From assembly GCA_964455905.1 (NCBI GenBank), contig CAYVYN010000005.1, positions 124,001 through 188,000 of the forward strand: 64,000 nt of DNA. Reading direction: 5' to 3'. The translations under genes and the position numbers were made by a program. The notes beneath the pieces are model-generated. The model was not told the origin of the DNA. It saw nothing but the letters and a program-made list of their open reading frames with translations, and searched no databases. This document shows, in pieces, positions 48,125-57,358 of the stretch (positions within the stretch are counted from its first letter, which is position 1; every line of letters starts with the position of its first letter). Source of the stretch: CAIJXB01 sp964455905. GTDB lineage: Bacteria; Chlamydiota; Chlamydiia; Chlamydiales; Rhabdochlamydiaceae.

Positions 48125-49252
48125 TTATGAATCTTTTTTAAATTGTCCAAGAATAGATGAGCCAAGACCAAAAAGCATAGCAAACAAAGAAATAAACCAT
48201 CCAACAAAAGGAATATAACAAAGAGAATAATATAACAACTGGCCTAAAAACAAAGTCAAAACCTTATTTTTCTTCCAGCCAATAGATTCAAATAAAGCAT
48301 TCGAAAGCCAAAGGATGGAAAAAATTTTAACCGTGTAAAAGCTAATAATATTTAAGGCCATTAACGTGAGAGCAAACGGGGTACCAATTACTGTAATCAA
48401 AAGAAAAAAAGAAGATATGGGCAATAAAATTAAGATTAAAACACCGACAAAAAAAGATTTCCAAGGAGTCTTACGTAAAACCCTTAAGGCACTTTCTATC
48501 TTTTTTGGGAAAAATCGAATTAAAATAGCACCAACACCAAATGTATAAAGAAAATTCATTAAAAAAGAAGCAACTCTAGAGCCTATAACCACGCCACTTA
48601 AAATGGGCATATCGACTACATCTCTAAAAAAAGAAGTCTTATAGACAATTTCGCCTAATACTTTAGCTCCAGGATCCCTTGTCAGAGGATAAGAACTCCT
48701 ATAGGTAAGATTTCCATCAATTTCTGCGGTCCCCATCAATCGAAGTCTTCCAACAAACGTTTGCAAATCTTTCTTCATTGTGCCTGATAACTTAAGTCCA
48801 CCAGCTAAAGCTAAAACATTTCCTTCTATCGTATTTTCTATATCGCAGTATCCTGCAAGCAAAAATAAGTTGCCTAAAAGACAACCCTTAGAAGGAAAAT
48901 TAATATTCACGCCAAAAATAGCAGAGTCTCCAAAAATTTCTCCTTCTATGGAAACCTGACCGGCTAAAATTTTACTATTCCCAGTAATCTTCCCGTTCAC
49001 CACAACAACGGCTCCTGCCGCATAAAGATTTCCACGAATTTCGCCGTCTATAATAATTTGAGTCCCTACTAAATACGCATCGCCATCGATAATTCCATCA
49101 ACTTCGATAGTATCTCCAGTTTCAACATACCTTCCGTGAAAAACCTGTCCCGACGGAATTAGGGTAATGTCTCCTTTTTCTGGAAAAAAATCAAATTCAT
49201 CAGCTGATAAAAACGTCGTCCAAAAGAAGCAAAAAAGAAAAATTAAGCGCAT
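48125..49252 (-). CDS. Exported bactofilin-like protein with membrane C-terminus
   Basis: A 375-residue protein. A signal peptide (LIFLFCFFWTTFLSADE) is followed by about 170 residues of short imperfect beta-helix repeats such as VDGIIDGDAYLVG, IDGEIRGNLYAAG, VNGKITGNSKILAG and IEGEIFGDSAIFG, the pattern of bactofilin-type polymer-forming proteins. The C-terminal 150 residues contain about four membrane helices. Typical bactofilins are small cytosolic filaments with no signal peptide, so this is an unusual exported and membrane-fixed version. It overlaps the end of hemA by ten bases and precedes mgtA. A role in envelope shape is possible. Confidence 0.75.
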   Translation of the reverse strand: MRLIFLFCFFWTTFLSADEFDFFPEKGDITLIPSGQVFHGRYVETGDTIEVDGIIDGDAYLVGTQIIIDGEIRGNLYAAGAVVVVNGKITGNSKILAGQVSIEGEIFGDSAIFGVNINFPSKGCLLGNLFLLAGYCDIENTIEGNVLALAGGLKLSGTMKKDLQTFVGRLRLMGTAEIDGNLTYRSSYPLTRDPGAKVLGEIVYKTSFFRDVVDMPILSGVVIGSRVASFLMNFLYTFGVGAILIRFFPKKIESALRVLRKTPWKSFFVGVLILILLPISSFFLLITVIGTPFALTLMALNIISFYTVKIFSILWLSNALFESIGWKKNKVLTLFLGQLLYYSLCYIPFVGWFISLFAMLFGLGSSILGQFKKDS

Positions 49253-50232
49253 ACATATAGTCTCTTTTTCTTTTCCAAATAACGAACAACATGTTTTTTG
49301 ACTAACTTTTCTAAATGCTCTTGAATATCTTTTTGCAGAACCAAAGAATGCTGTTGCTTTTCCTCGATAAACTTGTTGATTTCTTCAATATTAAATAAAG
49401 TAATCTGTGGATTTTTTGTAATCATAGGATCCACATTTCGAGGTAATCCTAAATCCACAACTAATCTTGTCTTTAATAAAGAAAAATCCTTAGGAAGCTG
49501 GTTTGCCTTTATAATGTATTCAGAAGAATGGCTTGCGCAAATTACCATATCAAACTCCACCCACCGATCTATGTCATCCCATGAAAAAAAAGCAGTACCG
49601 GATGGTGGTGATAATTCGTTTTTAGATTGTCTAGTAGCAAGCTGCATAACAAAAACGCCCTTGCTCTTAAAAAAAGAAATTATCAATTTATTGATCTCAG
49701 AATACCCTACAAGCAATAAGGAAACAGGCATTTTCTCTGAAAAAAAACACCTAGAAAGATCCCAAAGGGTTGATTCCAAAGAAACTAAGCCTCTTGGCAA
49801 AGAAAACTTCGTCCTAATCTCTTTCCCTATCTTTAAACTTTTCTGAAATAGATAATGTAAAGCCGATGGTAACTGTCTACTAGAATCACGCTCATAAGAT
49901 CTTTTAACCTGTCCCTGAATTTCCGCTTCGCCAAAAAGCACACTATCAACACCTGAAGTCACTTTTGCTAAATGATCGAAACACTTTTCGCCAAAGTAGC
50001 AATAAAACCTCTGCTCAAAATCACCTCTCGTGTTAAATAAAGAAAGAAAATCAGCATACGTTTGCATAAGATCAGTAGAGCTAAAATAGATCTCTGTGCG
50101 GTTACACGTTGAAAGCAAAACAACAGGAAAAAAAGTACTCTTAGTCAAAAATTCACAAGAAACTTTTGCAAAAGATTCCCTACAAATAAGCTCGGAAGAT
50201 TTGTAACTGATTCCTAACACACCAATATCCAT
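49243..50232 (-). CDS. hemA: Glutamyl-tRNA reductase, short form
   Basis: A 329-residue enzyme for the first step of tetrapyrrole synthesis from glutamyl-tRNA. The N-terminal catalytic domain has the nucleophile C43 in STCNRTEIY. The conserved SGVDSVLFGEAEIQGQVK is present. The NADPH-binding domain follows (SLLLVGYSEINKLI). It ends at about the point where the C-terminal dimerisation helices of 420-residue enzymes would begin, leaving only a short helical tail (EEKQQHSLVLQKDIQEHL). Short HemA proteins are, by memory, usual in Chlamydia. GAGGT precedes the ATG. First of three overlapping or close minus-strand genes. Confidence 0.92.
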   Translation of the reverse strand: MDIGVLGISYKSSELICRESFAKVSCEFLTKSTFFPVVLLSTCNRTEIYFSSTDLMQTYADFLSLFNTRGDFEQRFYCYFGEKCFDHLAKVTSGVDSVLFGEAEIQGQVKRSYERDSSRQLPSALHYLFQKSLKIGKEIRTKFSLPRGLVSLESTLWDLSRCFFSEKMPVSLLLVGYSEINKLIISFFKSKGVFVMQLATRQSKNELSPPSGTAFFSWDDIDRWVEFDMVICASHSSEYIIKANQLPKDFSLLKTRLVVDLGLPRNVDPMITKNPQITLFNIEEINKFIEEKQQHSLVLQKDIQEHLEKLVKKHVVRYLEKKKRLYVCA

Positions 50233-50280
50233 AGAACCTCACCCGTGCATTCGTTATTTTTTCTTTATAAAACAAAAGAT

Positions 50281-50904
50281 TCAATAATTGCAAAAATCTT
50301 CTTCATCCAAGCCTTTGAAAACAGCGTGAATATTCTCCTTTTTAAAACCTCGTCGAAGTAATGAAGAAAACACCTTAGCCTGTACTTCTCTTGTAAAGGA
50401 TTCAGAATATTGATCTATTTTTTTCTTCTTAAGGTAACGAACGATCGACTCTTTTTCTAGACGGTCCGTATTTTCTAACTCTAACAAGATAACGTCACGA
50501 TTTACCAATTTTTTCAACTTATAAAAAGCTAAAGATACTCCCCTACCCTTAGATAGATCTCCAAGAACTTTTCTTTCCGCAAGGGTTTTATCATCTAAAG
50601 CCCCCATTTTCCTACAAAAATCCAATGCTTTTTCTACAGCTTCTAGGGAAAAACCCTTTTTAAGTAATTTATCCTCCAGCTCAGAAGAAAATAAAGACTT
50701 CAAGCTTAAAGATTTAATGGCAATTTCCTTGGCAGCTTTTTCTTCTATTACAAAAAAAGCAACCTCAGCTTCTTGTAAAGAGGTCAGTTGGTAAAAAGAG
50801 CGATCGACCTTAGATAAAATCGATTTATGGCTTTTTTTCCAAAGGCTGCCCTCAAAATAAATAAATGCCGACTCTCCATCCTTTTCAATACGAATTGCGC
50901 TCAT
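50281..50904 (-). CDS. recX: RecX-like regulatory protein
   Basis: A protein of about 207 residues with the helical three-repeat pattern of RecX, which modulates RecA filaments. Typical stretches are ELEDKLLKKGFSLEAVEKAL, GALDDKTLAER, KGRGVSLAFYKLKKL and VFSSLLRRGFKKENIHAVF. The first 45 residues are a strand-rich N-terminal extension often present in RecX. GTG codons at 50910 and 50913 are in frame upstream; ATG 50904 has GGTGG only two bases away, so the exact start is open. Gap of 48 bases to hemA on the same strand. Confidence 0.75.
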   Translation of the reverse strand: MSAIRIEKDGESAFIYFEGSLWKKSHKSILSKVDRSFYQLTSLQEAEVAFFVIEEKAAKEIAIKSLSLKSLFSSELEDKLLKKGFSLEAVEKALDFCRKMGALDDKTLAERKVLGDLSKGRGVSLAFYKLKKLVNRDVILLELENTDRLEKESIVRYLKKKKIDQYSESFTREVQAKVFSSLLRRGFKKENIHAVFKGLDEEDFCNY

Positions 50905-50984
50905 ATCCACCACAACAAAAAAATAAGCTAGAAATTAAATTAAATTATTTATATTATAAAAATAACAAACAGGAGGCATTTTAA

Positions 50985-51245
50985 ATGTACGAAGCTATAA
51001 AACCATTAAATACCCAAGCTTTAGAAACAGAAAGTTCTTCGCAACCTGTCGCCTATCAACTTACAAGCACACTCGAACGTCAAAAAGCCGTCAACGCCTC
51101 GTTAAAATCCAACCTGCTCACTCTGACTAATACGGTCATAGAAGGCATGTTCCATCGACAAGCGCAAAGAAGCAAAGAAGTAATAGAAAACATTAAAGCA
51201 GAATGGGATGCCATTCAAAAATGGGATTCCATTCGACGCAGCTAA
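50985..51245 (+). CDS. Small helical protein (86 residues), unknown
   Basis: A soluble, mostly helical 86-residue protein with no recognised motif. AACAGGAGGC is seven bases ahead of the ATG, one of the best SDs in the window, so it is probably well expressed. The C-terminal half is Gln/Lys/Glu-rich and ends KWDSIRRS. It lies ahead of another small helical gene and rluD. Size and composition would suit a secretion chaperone or structural protein, but I see no diagnostic feature. Confidence 0.7.
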   Translation: MYEAIKPLNTQALETESSSQPVAYQLTSTLERQKAVNASLKSNLLTLTNTVIEGMFHRQAQRSKEVIENIKAEWDAIQKWDSIRRS

Positions 51246-51308
51246 CTTATACTCCTTGAGGATTTAATAGTAAAACTGTTATAAAAACAAAGAAAAATAG
51301 AGGACTAA

Positions 51309-51590
51309 ATGACTACTCCACCGATTGGGTCTCCAACAACTCCACAAACACCAGAAGAGCTTTCAGCGATAGAAAATACCTCTATAAGTACTAATCCCGA
51401 CAACGATCTATCAAACTCTCCGTTTGCCAAAATGTTTCGAGGGGGGGCAACACAAGCTGAGCTCAAAAAGTTTATCGAGCAGTACATGCAAATGATGATC
51501 ACAGAGTTTAAAAGATCGACAGATCGCTGGAAAAAAGCCCAAAAACAAATCAGAAATGCCATGGAAGGTAGGCGTCTTGATCAAGACTAG
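51309..51590 (+). CDS. Small conserved protein upstream of rluD (93 residues)
   Basis: A 93-residue protein. Residues 1-40 are Thr/Pro/Ser-rich and probably disordered; residues 45-90 form one long helix (QAELKKFIEQYMQMMITEF). GAGG precedes the ATG. Its end overlaps the beginning of rluD. By memory a small hypothetical gene also precedes the RluD-type gene in Chlamydia, so it is probably conserved across the phylum. Function unknown. Confidence 0.75.
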   Translation: MTTPPIGSPTTPQTPEELSAIENTSISTNPDNDLSNSPFAKMFRGGATQAELKKFIEQYMQMMITEFKRSTDRWKKAQKQIRNAMEGRRLDQD

Positions 51591-52503
51591 CCCACTAGAA
51601 GTTGTTATTGCAACAGAAGAAGATCTAGGCCTGCGTCTAGACAAACTACTTTCTCTTAAATTTCCAACCTGTTCTCGCACTTATTTTCAAAATTTAATAG
51701 AAAAAGGAAGCGTACTCATCAATGGCACCCCAACAAAAAAAAGAGAAAAACTCAAGCTGGGCGATGAAATTGAAGTCTGTTTTGAACTTACTCCAGAAAT
51801 CAACCTAACCCCGGAAAATATCCCCCTAGACATTCTTTTTGAAGATGACGATATTCTCATCATCAACAAGCCCGCAGGAATGGTTGTGCATCCGGCTCCG
51901 GGACACCCGCAAGGCACCTTTGTAAACGCTCTACTATTTCACTGTAAATCGCTACAAGAACAGCAAAAAGACCCCTTAAGACCTGGTATTGTGCACAGAC
52001 TTGACAAAGATACTTCGGGTGTTCTTATTGCAGCAAAAACCTCCTTCGCTCATAAAGCATTGGTCGAAAAATTCAGTCAAAGACAGATACAGAAATTCTA
52101 TAAAACAATATGCCTAGGGCAACCATCTGTCTCAGAAATCAACGCACCAATTCAAAGGCACCCAACAAAAAGACAAGAAATGACAGCGGCTTTTGAAGGG
52201 GGCAAACATGCAATCACAAAGTTAACAATCTTAGAAAAAACTCAAGATTTCTCTCTTTTATCTGTAGAGCTAATTACAGGAAGAACTCATCAAATCAGAG
52301 TTCATTTAAAACACATAGGGTGTCCAATACTAGGAGATTCTCTCTACGGAAAAGAAAGTACAAATCAAAAATGGGGAATAACCCATCAATTACTCCACTC
52401 TGAAACCATTGTTTTTACACACCCAAGAACAGAAACAATGATAAAAATCACTGCCCCTTTACCTGAAGATATGCAGACTTTCATCCAAAAACAATTCCAG
52501 TAA
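51577..52503 (+). CDS. rluD: RluD-type 23S rRNA pseudouridine synthase
   Basis: An approximately 308-residue pseudouridine synthase of the RluA/RluD group acting on large-subunit rRNA. The S4-type RNA-binding domain opens the protein (LGLRLDKLLSLKFP). The catalytic Asp is in PGIVHRLDKDTSGVLIAAKT, and ELITGRTHQIRVHLKHIG is the conserved binding motif. The open frame extends to ATG 51556, but TTG 51577 has GGAAGG at an eight-base spacing and gives a family-like N-terminus, so I chose it. It overlaps the small gene before it by 14 bases. Confidence 0.92.
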   Translation: MIKTSPLEVVIATEEDLGLRLDKLLSLKFPTCSRTYFQNLIEKGSVLINGTPTKKREKLKLGDEIEVCFELTPEINLTPENIPLDILFEDDDILIINKPAGMVVHPAPGHPQGTFVNALLFHCKSLQEQQKDPLRPGIVHRLDKDTSGVLIAAKTSFAHKALVEKFSQRQIQKFYKTICLGQPSVSEINAPIQRHPTKRQEMTAAFEGGKHAITKLTILEKTQDFSLLSVELITGRTHQIRVHLKHIGCPILGDSLYGKESTNQKWGITHQLLHSETIVFTHPRTETMIKITAPLPEDMQTFIQKQFQ

Positions 52504-52568
52504 AACCCTTTAGAATCAAAGACCTGATACAAAAAAAATCGTTTATTTTCCTATTTCTAAAAGAACTA

Positions 52569-52597
52569 TTGGACAAATTCTCTTCTTGCTGTATTCT
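52569..52597 (+). promoter_or_regulatory. Candidate promoter of the KH-domain gene
   Basis: TTGGAC at 52569-52574 and TATTCT at 52592-52597 are separated by exactly 17 bases, about 75 bases ahead of the KH gene start. Confidence 0.45.
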
Positions 52598-52672
52598 TTT
52601 TTAATAGAAAGGGTTTCTACGATCCGTTTGCGTGTGAAGCTTCGTTTTTCAATTCAAATTAAAGGTCGAACT

Positions 52673-52930
52673 ATGAAAGAATTTGTAGAATATATCGTAA
52701 AAAATCTCGTGGATCATCCAGATAAGGTCCAAATCAATGAGATTGGGGGCACCCACACTCTAATTATAGAGTTATCGGTAGAAAAATCCGATGTGGGCAA
52801 AATTATCGGAAAAAAAGGAAAAACCATTAATGCGATTCGCACATTACTAATGTCTGTGGCAAGTCGTAATGGAATTCGCGTCAATCTTGAAATTATTGAA
52901 GACGAGGATGAAAAGGCTGATACTGAGTAA
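52673..52930 (+). CDS. khpA: KH-domain RNA-binding protein (KhpA/YlqC type)
   Basis: An 85-residue protein made of a single KH domain. The GxxG loop is IIGKKGKTINAIRTLL. It begins MKEFVEYIVKNLVDHPDKV, exactly as KhpA/YlqC proteins do, so ATG 52673 with AAAGGTC upstream is the start; the open frame to 52586 is leader. These proteins bind RNA broadly, often as part of small-RNA or cell-division control. A short acidic tail (EDEDEKADTE) ends it. Downstream of rluD, as I recall in Chlamydia. Confidence 0.88.
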   Translation: MKEFVEYIVKNLVDHPDKVQINEIGGTHTLIIELSVEKSDVGKIIGKKGKTINAIRTLLMSVASRNGIRVNLEIIEDEDEKADTE

Positions 52931-52937
52931 CCAGCCC

Positions 52938-55562
52938 CTAAGAAACCATTTTAGGCAAGCAAGGTGATATCATCGCCTTGCGAGAGTTCAATAGTCCGGC
53001 TCTATAACGTAAAATAGCTATGGGGGCGGACATTTTTGTATCAGCAGACAAACCCTTTTTCACAAATGGCATAAAACTCTCGTGAAAAACTTGCTCTAAC
53101 CACTCAGAATCATCTCCCAAAAACTCCACTTCCATTTCCTCTCCGATAAGAGGAGAAGACGCTCTAAAAACGCTTAAAAAGCTTTGTAACCGCTCTATAG
53201 ACTGCTCTTCTTTAGGAATCCAAATCCAAAGCTCGTCTTTGTGCTTAGAACCACCTTCATTGCCTTGATAAACTTCTTCAGCACTAGGAACCGTACTGAT
53301 CATATGCATATGAAGAGTACAATCTAAATGCTCTTGATAATATTTTTTTGCTTTTTGGAACCAAGAAAGTCTAATTTCTTCTGCAAACGAAAAATAAGAA
53401 GGGAAGTTTTTGATAAAAAACTTACTTTGCCCAACACGACTACATCCATTTTGCACTTTAGTATCTGAAAAAATAGACGAAGGAAGATCTCTTACACAAG
53501 CTTGAATCCCTTCTTCAACAGCGGATTCCTTTGCTGCATATATTTTTTTATAAAGAGAATACATATCTTCATTTTGCAAAATTCGTTTAGCCGCTTTTGT
53601 AGCGAACTGCGAATCGAGAACAAGATCATCAAAAGAAATAATTTCCACTTCTTTTTTCAAAGATAAGCTCTTCAATCGATTCAATAAGTTTGCGACACAA
53701 ACAACATCTCTATAAGAAACCTTCGAAAGTAGGTCTGTATCATCCAAAATAGCATAAAGATACTGAAGGTATTCTAAAATTTCCCTTTGCGTATCTACGA
53801 AATAGTTTTCTTGTTTTTCTAAAATCATCTGCTTTTGCAAAAGCCTTTGAAGAACTCTGCCATCAGAAGGTTTCTTAGTACTGGTTTGATAGGCTTTAAA
53901 TAACCCCTCCACTTCCGATGAAGATACTCCTGATGTACTATATTTATCGTGCATAGCAAAAGCCATTTCTGCAACAAGAGCATTAGCAGACTGAGCATCA
54001 GCGATAAAAGCCACAGGAGCAGAAGCTGTTGAAAGCACCGTTTTATGGTGATCAATAACGCTTATAACTTCAAAATAAGCAGGTATTTTCGTCTCATCAC
54101 GATTACAAAAATCACGTAAAGAAACCGTTCCCAAAAGAGGTTTAAACAAATCGACAGATCTAATAATCCCAATAGCTCTTTCCCGGCTTTCTACTTCATT
54201 TTCTGGGGCTAAAACAGAAAGATATGCGTGAGGACCTACCTTACTGCGAATCTCTTCTACTTCAGCTCTATGACTTACCACCTGAGGAGGGAATCCAAAA
54301 ACATCTTTTTTAATAGAAAAAGCAACCCCTAACTGATCTACATAAGCCCTCAGAGAAAAAATAGCATTTTCTAAAGCTGAAACAACACTCTCTAAAGCAT
54401 GAAAAATTCCGGACCTGCTTTCTATTAAAGAGCCATCTGAACTAAACAAAGAAGAATGTAAAACATCGTCTAAAACTTGTCGAAATTCCCCAAAAGCCCC
54501 CAATGACAATTGCCCCATAGAATCCCAAAAGCTCTCAAAAGTACTATTCCAACCAGAAGAAACACCTAAGACTTTGACAAGATAGGTTTCGACGCGTTTT
54601 TTTTGTTTTTCAGTCAAATCTCTTACTGGCTCTAAGTCGATCAAACGCAAGCAAAACATTTCCTGAATTAAAGAAACAAGACCAGCTTTTGAGACTTTTT
54701 CCTCTGAAAAGAAGACTGTAAACTTGCGCTGAAAACAGCTAGCAAACGAGCGCATGCAATTATGCAAGAAAGCTGTAACTTTTCTAACGCCTTCTACATC
54801 AAGCTGTCTCCAATCGCCAAGGTAGTACCCTTCGTCATCCACAAGAATAATTGCGCTAGAATTTTTATCATATTCAATTTTTTCTGAAGATTCGGTTAAG
54901 TTTTTCTTTACCACACCTTGTTGAGTTAAAAGGTCTATCGCCGTTAAAGCCAAAGAAGTTCGAGTTTTAGCAAAATAATCAAAACACTTCCCTCCAATCA
55001 GATCTTTAAATAAAAATTTAACTTCAGCCTGAGAGTCTGGAGGACCGCCCGGCACGTTCCATATATGAAGTCCCTGGCCCACCCGAGCAGCAAAAGCATC
55101 GACCCAACCCCAAAAAGAAGCAATTGTAGTATCTAAATCTGGAGAATTATGAGCGGTAACGTAATGAGAACCAAAATATCGCTTGCCCATACCTATAGGA
55201 AAAAGCACCTGGTACGTCTCCCTAGGGATATACTTTCCCATGATCTTTCCACGAGCTAAGTAATTTACCTCGTCATCTACTCCAGAAAAATGATTTAACC
55301 AAAACTCAAATTGAGAAAAAGAATAGGAAGAAAGACATCCTCGATCTAAAACCATAGAAATAAATTCATGAACAGCCCCCAAAAGAAAACAGGGAACTGG
55401 AAACTCTAAAACAAGCTCTAAAAGCAAAGCATTTACTTTTTCTAACCGCTTACTCTCCTCTACGTCCCAATCCTGTAAAAAAAGAACATCCAGTCTTTTC
55501 GCTAAATTAGGGAATCGAACAAGTTCTAGCGAAAAATCTCCTAGTTTTTGATGTAAACTCAT
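52938..55562 (-). CDS. Large DHH-family (family II pyrophosphatase-like) protein
   Basis: An 874-residue protein. Two hallmark motifs of the DHH phosphoesterase superfamily are far apart: TAHNSPDLDTTIASF (H138, D142, D144), close to the H-x-N-P-D-x-D motif of family II inorganic pyrophosphatases, and VISVIDHHKTVL (DHH at about 503-505). About 360 residues separate them, much more than the usual 100 or so, and about 130 residues precede and 370 follow the motif region. So the catalytic core seems split by a large insertion. Pyrophosphate, cyclic dinucleotides or short oligonucleotides are family substrates; none can be chosen here. GAGGT precedes the ATG. Confidence 0.75.
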   Translation of the reverse strand: MSLHQKLGDFSLELVRFPNLAKRLDVLFLQDWDVEESKRLEKVNALLLELVLEFPVPCFLLGAVHEFISMVLDRGCLSSYSFSQFEFWLNHFSGVDDEVNYLARGKIMGKYIPRETYQVLFPIGMGKRYFGSHYVTAHNSPDLDTTIASFWGWVDAFAARVGQGLHIWNVPGGPPDSQAEVKFLFKDLIGGKCFDYFAKTRTSLALTAIDLLTQQGVVKKNLTESSEKIEYDKNSSAIILVDDEGYYLGDWRQLDVEGVRKVTAFLHNCMRSFASCFQRKFTVFFSEEKVSKAGLVSLIQEMFCLRLIDLEPVRDLTEKQKKRVETYLVKVLGVSSGWNSTFESFWDSMGQLSLGAFGEFRQVLDDVLHSSLFSSDGSLIESRSGIFHALESVVSALENAIFSLRAYVDQLGVAFSIKKDVFGFPPQVVSHRAEVEEIRSKVGPHAYLSVLAPENEVESRERAIGIIRSVDLFKPLLGTVSLRDFCNRDETKIPAYFEVISVIDHHKTVLSTASAPVAFIADAQSANALVAEMAFAMHDKYSTSGVSSSEVEGLFKAYQTSTKKPSDGRVLQRLLQKQMILEKQENYFVDTQREILEYLQYLYAILDDTDLLSKVSYRDVVCVANLLNRLKSLSLKKEVEIISFDDLVLDSQFATKAAKRILQNEDMYSLYKKIYAAKESAVEEGIQACVRDLPSSIFSDTKVQNGCSRVGQSKFFIKNFPSYFSFAEEIRLSWFQKAKKYYQEHLDCTLHMHMISTVPSAEEVYQGNEGGSKHKDELWIWIPKEEQSIERLQSFLSVFRASSPLIGEEMEVEFLGDDSEWLEQVFHESFMPFVKKGLSADTKMSAPIAILRYRAGLLNSRKAMISPCLPKMVS

Positions 55563-55613
55563 CGGGACCTCTTCGTAAAATTTAACATGAATAAAGCGCT
55601 AAAAAAAGAAATT

Positions 55614-55687
55614 TGGACTGAGCAGGACTTGAACCTGCGACCACCCGCTTAGAAGGCGGGTGCTCTATCCAGCTGAGCTATCAGTCC
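55614..55687 (-). tRNA. tRNA-Arg (anticodon TCT)
   Basis: A complete 74-base cloverleaf on the minus strand: acceptor GGACTGA/TCAGTCC, D stem GCTC/GAGC, anticodon stem CCCGC/GCGGG with loop CTTCTAA, T stem GCAGG/CCTGC with loop TTCAAGT, discriminator A. CCA is not encoded. The TCT anticodon reads AGA/AGG codons, which are frequent in this AT-rich genome. Confidence 0.97.
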
Positions 55688-55774
55688 AAAGCGCAATATT
55701 GTACGAAACAGTTGCATTTTAAATCAAGGTATCTTTTCTAAAAAAGAAAAATACAACTTTTCCCCATTAAAATT

Positions 55775-57358
55775 TTAATACGCCGGAGCCAAAAGATTGA
55801 TACCAGCTTTAAAATCTTCAGAATTAGACTGCGACTCATAAACCTTCTCTTGACCTTTTGTGATACGACCATACTCTTCAAAAGAGTGTATGATTTGGGG
55901 CCTAACGAAAATAATCACATTTCTTTTTTCTTCTTGCCTTTTTGTACGGCTAAACAAAGCTCCAACCCAAGGCAATCCCCCCAAACAAGGAATTCCTGTT
56001 TTGTGGGTAGCTTTAGCATTACGAATCATGCCACTAAGAACAAGAAAATGTTTGTCCGGAACATGCACATGCGTAAGCATATTTGTCTTTGTAGTACGTA
56101 TCCCATTTACATTCGCATTAACTGGATGATTGTGATCATATACAGCTTCAGTAATTTCCTCATCCAAACTTAATGTAATAACTTCCCCATCTCCTAACAT
56201 AGGGGTAATATTTAAACTAACACCTACATCCCGATATTCTATATTTGCTGTGGTTTGCTGACTTTGTCCTACAGTGGTTACAACAGAACCCGTAAAAGGA
56301 ATATTATCCCCTACAAATATTTTAGAATGCTTATTATCTTGCGTAATGATCTTCTGATTTAAGACGATCGTGCTGTCTCCATCCGATTGCAACGCAGACA
56401 CCAAGGATCCAAGAGTCAGAAAGGAGCCGCCCTTATGAGTGATAACGTCACCGATCACCCCGAGATCAAATCCTGGAACTATAGGGATATCTCCAAGTCC
56501 ACCCGGAATACGAGCTCCATCCACTCCGTGCATAGCCTTAGCAAAAGACCCATTCGCACCTACGTGTGGAGCAAAATTCCCAAAGCCTCCACCAAATCTA
56601 TTATCATATTTACCGCTAGCCGCCCATTGAAGACCAAACTCCAATCCTTTTTGCACATCTGTTTCAATTACGAGAACTTCAATAAAAACCTGACGTAAAG
56701 GAGCATCTAGGGCTGAGATAATTTCATTCATCTCTTGAATCACTCTCTCATCGCCCGAAAAAATCAGAGAATTTGTCATTTTGACCCACTGCAAACTATT
56801 AATAGCCTGAGCAATCTGAGGCGAAGCTCCTTGTTGAGCAGCTAAATCCCCTCCCATTTTCTTTAAAGAATCGACAATTTCAGATCCTTCATGATACTGA
56901 AGCTTATAAACAGAAAATGACGAACGACTCGCTTTCTTTACCTGGCCACCTCCAAAAAATAAATCATCTGAGGAGACTAGTAATTTAGATGGATCAAAAG
57001 GCATTCCGTCATCAGAATCGAATCCCCTTCCATCTGAGTTTTTATGCAAGACCAAATACCCATTTTCTCTGACCACTTTAACGTGATGAATTTGTAAAAG
57101 ACGCATTAACGCCTTAACAATACTTTCTGGAGCTAATGGAGTGGGAGAAGAAAATGCGACATTGAAATTTACATCGTCTTTATTAAATAGAAAATTCACG
57201 CGAGAAATCTTGCTAACAAAACGGATAAATTCAGCCGCAGGGATATCTTCAAAGCGAACAGTATAAAGTGGGCATTTTTCTAAATCTAATTCTTCCTCCG
57301 CTGAGAGGGAAGATAAAAAACAAAAGAAAAGAATAAACAGGTGGTTTTGCAGTTTCAT
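55775..57358 (-). CDS. Type II-like secretin (GspD family)
   Basis: A 527-residue outer-membrane secretin. A signal peptide (NHLFILFFCFLSSLSAEE) is followed by an N0-like domain (VRFEDIPAAEFIRFVSKISR), an N-domain with VYKLQYHEGSEIVDSLKK, and the secretin pore domain from about residue 220 (VFIEVLVIETDVQKGLEFGL) with the C-terminal signature VPDKHFLVLSGMI and GIPCLGGLPWVGALF. Such proteins form the multimeric outer-membrane gate of type II secretion, type IV pilus or type III systems. No other secretion gene is next to it, and it is shorter than the GspD of Chlamydia as I remember it. AGGAA precedes the ATG. Confidence 0.88.
   Translation of the reverse strand: MKLQNHLFILFFCFLSSLSAEEELDLEKCPLYTVRFEDIPAAEFIRFVSKISRVNFLFNKDDVNFNVAFSSPTPLAPESIVKALMRLLQIHHVKVVRENGYLVLHKNSDGRGFDSDDGMPFDPSKLLVSSDDLFFGGGQVKKASRSSFSVYKLQYHEGSEIVDSLKKMGGDLAAQQGASPQIAQAINSLQWVKMTNSLIFSGDERVIQEMNEIISALDAPLRQVFIEVLVIETDVQKGLEFGLQWAASGKYDNRFGGGFGNFAPHVGANGSFAKAMHGVDGARIPGGLGDIPIVPGFDLGVIGDVITHKGGSFLTLGSLVSALQSDGDSTIVLNQKIITQDNKHSKIFVGDNIPFTGSVVTTVGQSQQTTANIEYRDVGVSLNITPMLGDGEVITLSLDEEITEAVYDHNHPVNANVNGIRTTKTNMLTHVHVPDKHFLVLSGMIRNAKATHKTGIPCLGGLPWVGALFSRTKRQEEKRNVIIFVRPQIIHSFEEYGRITKGQEKVYESQSNSEDFKAGINLLAPAY

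Noticed and set aside
49373..49846. 157-codon plus-strand frame
   Set aside because: Fully antisense to hemA, whose motifs are clear; no SD and no family-like sequence.
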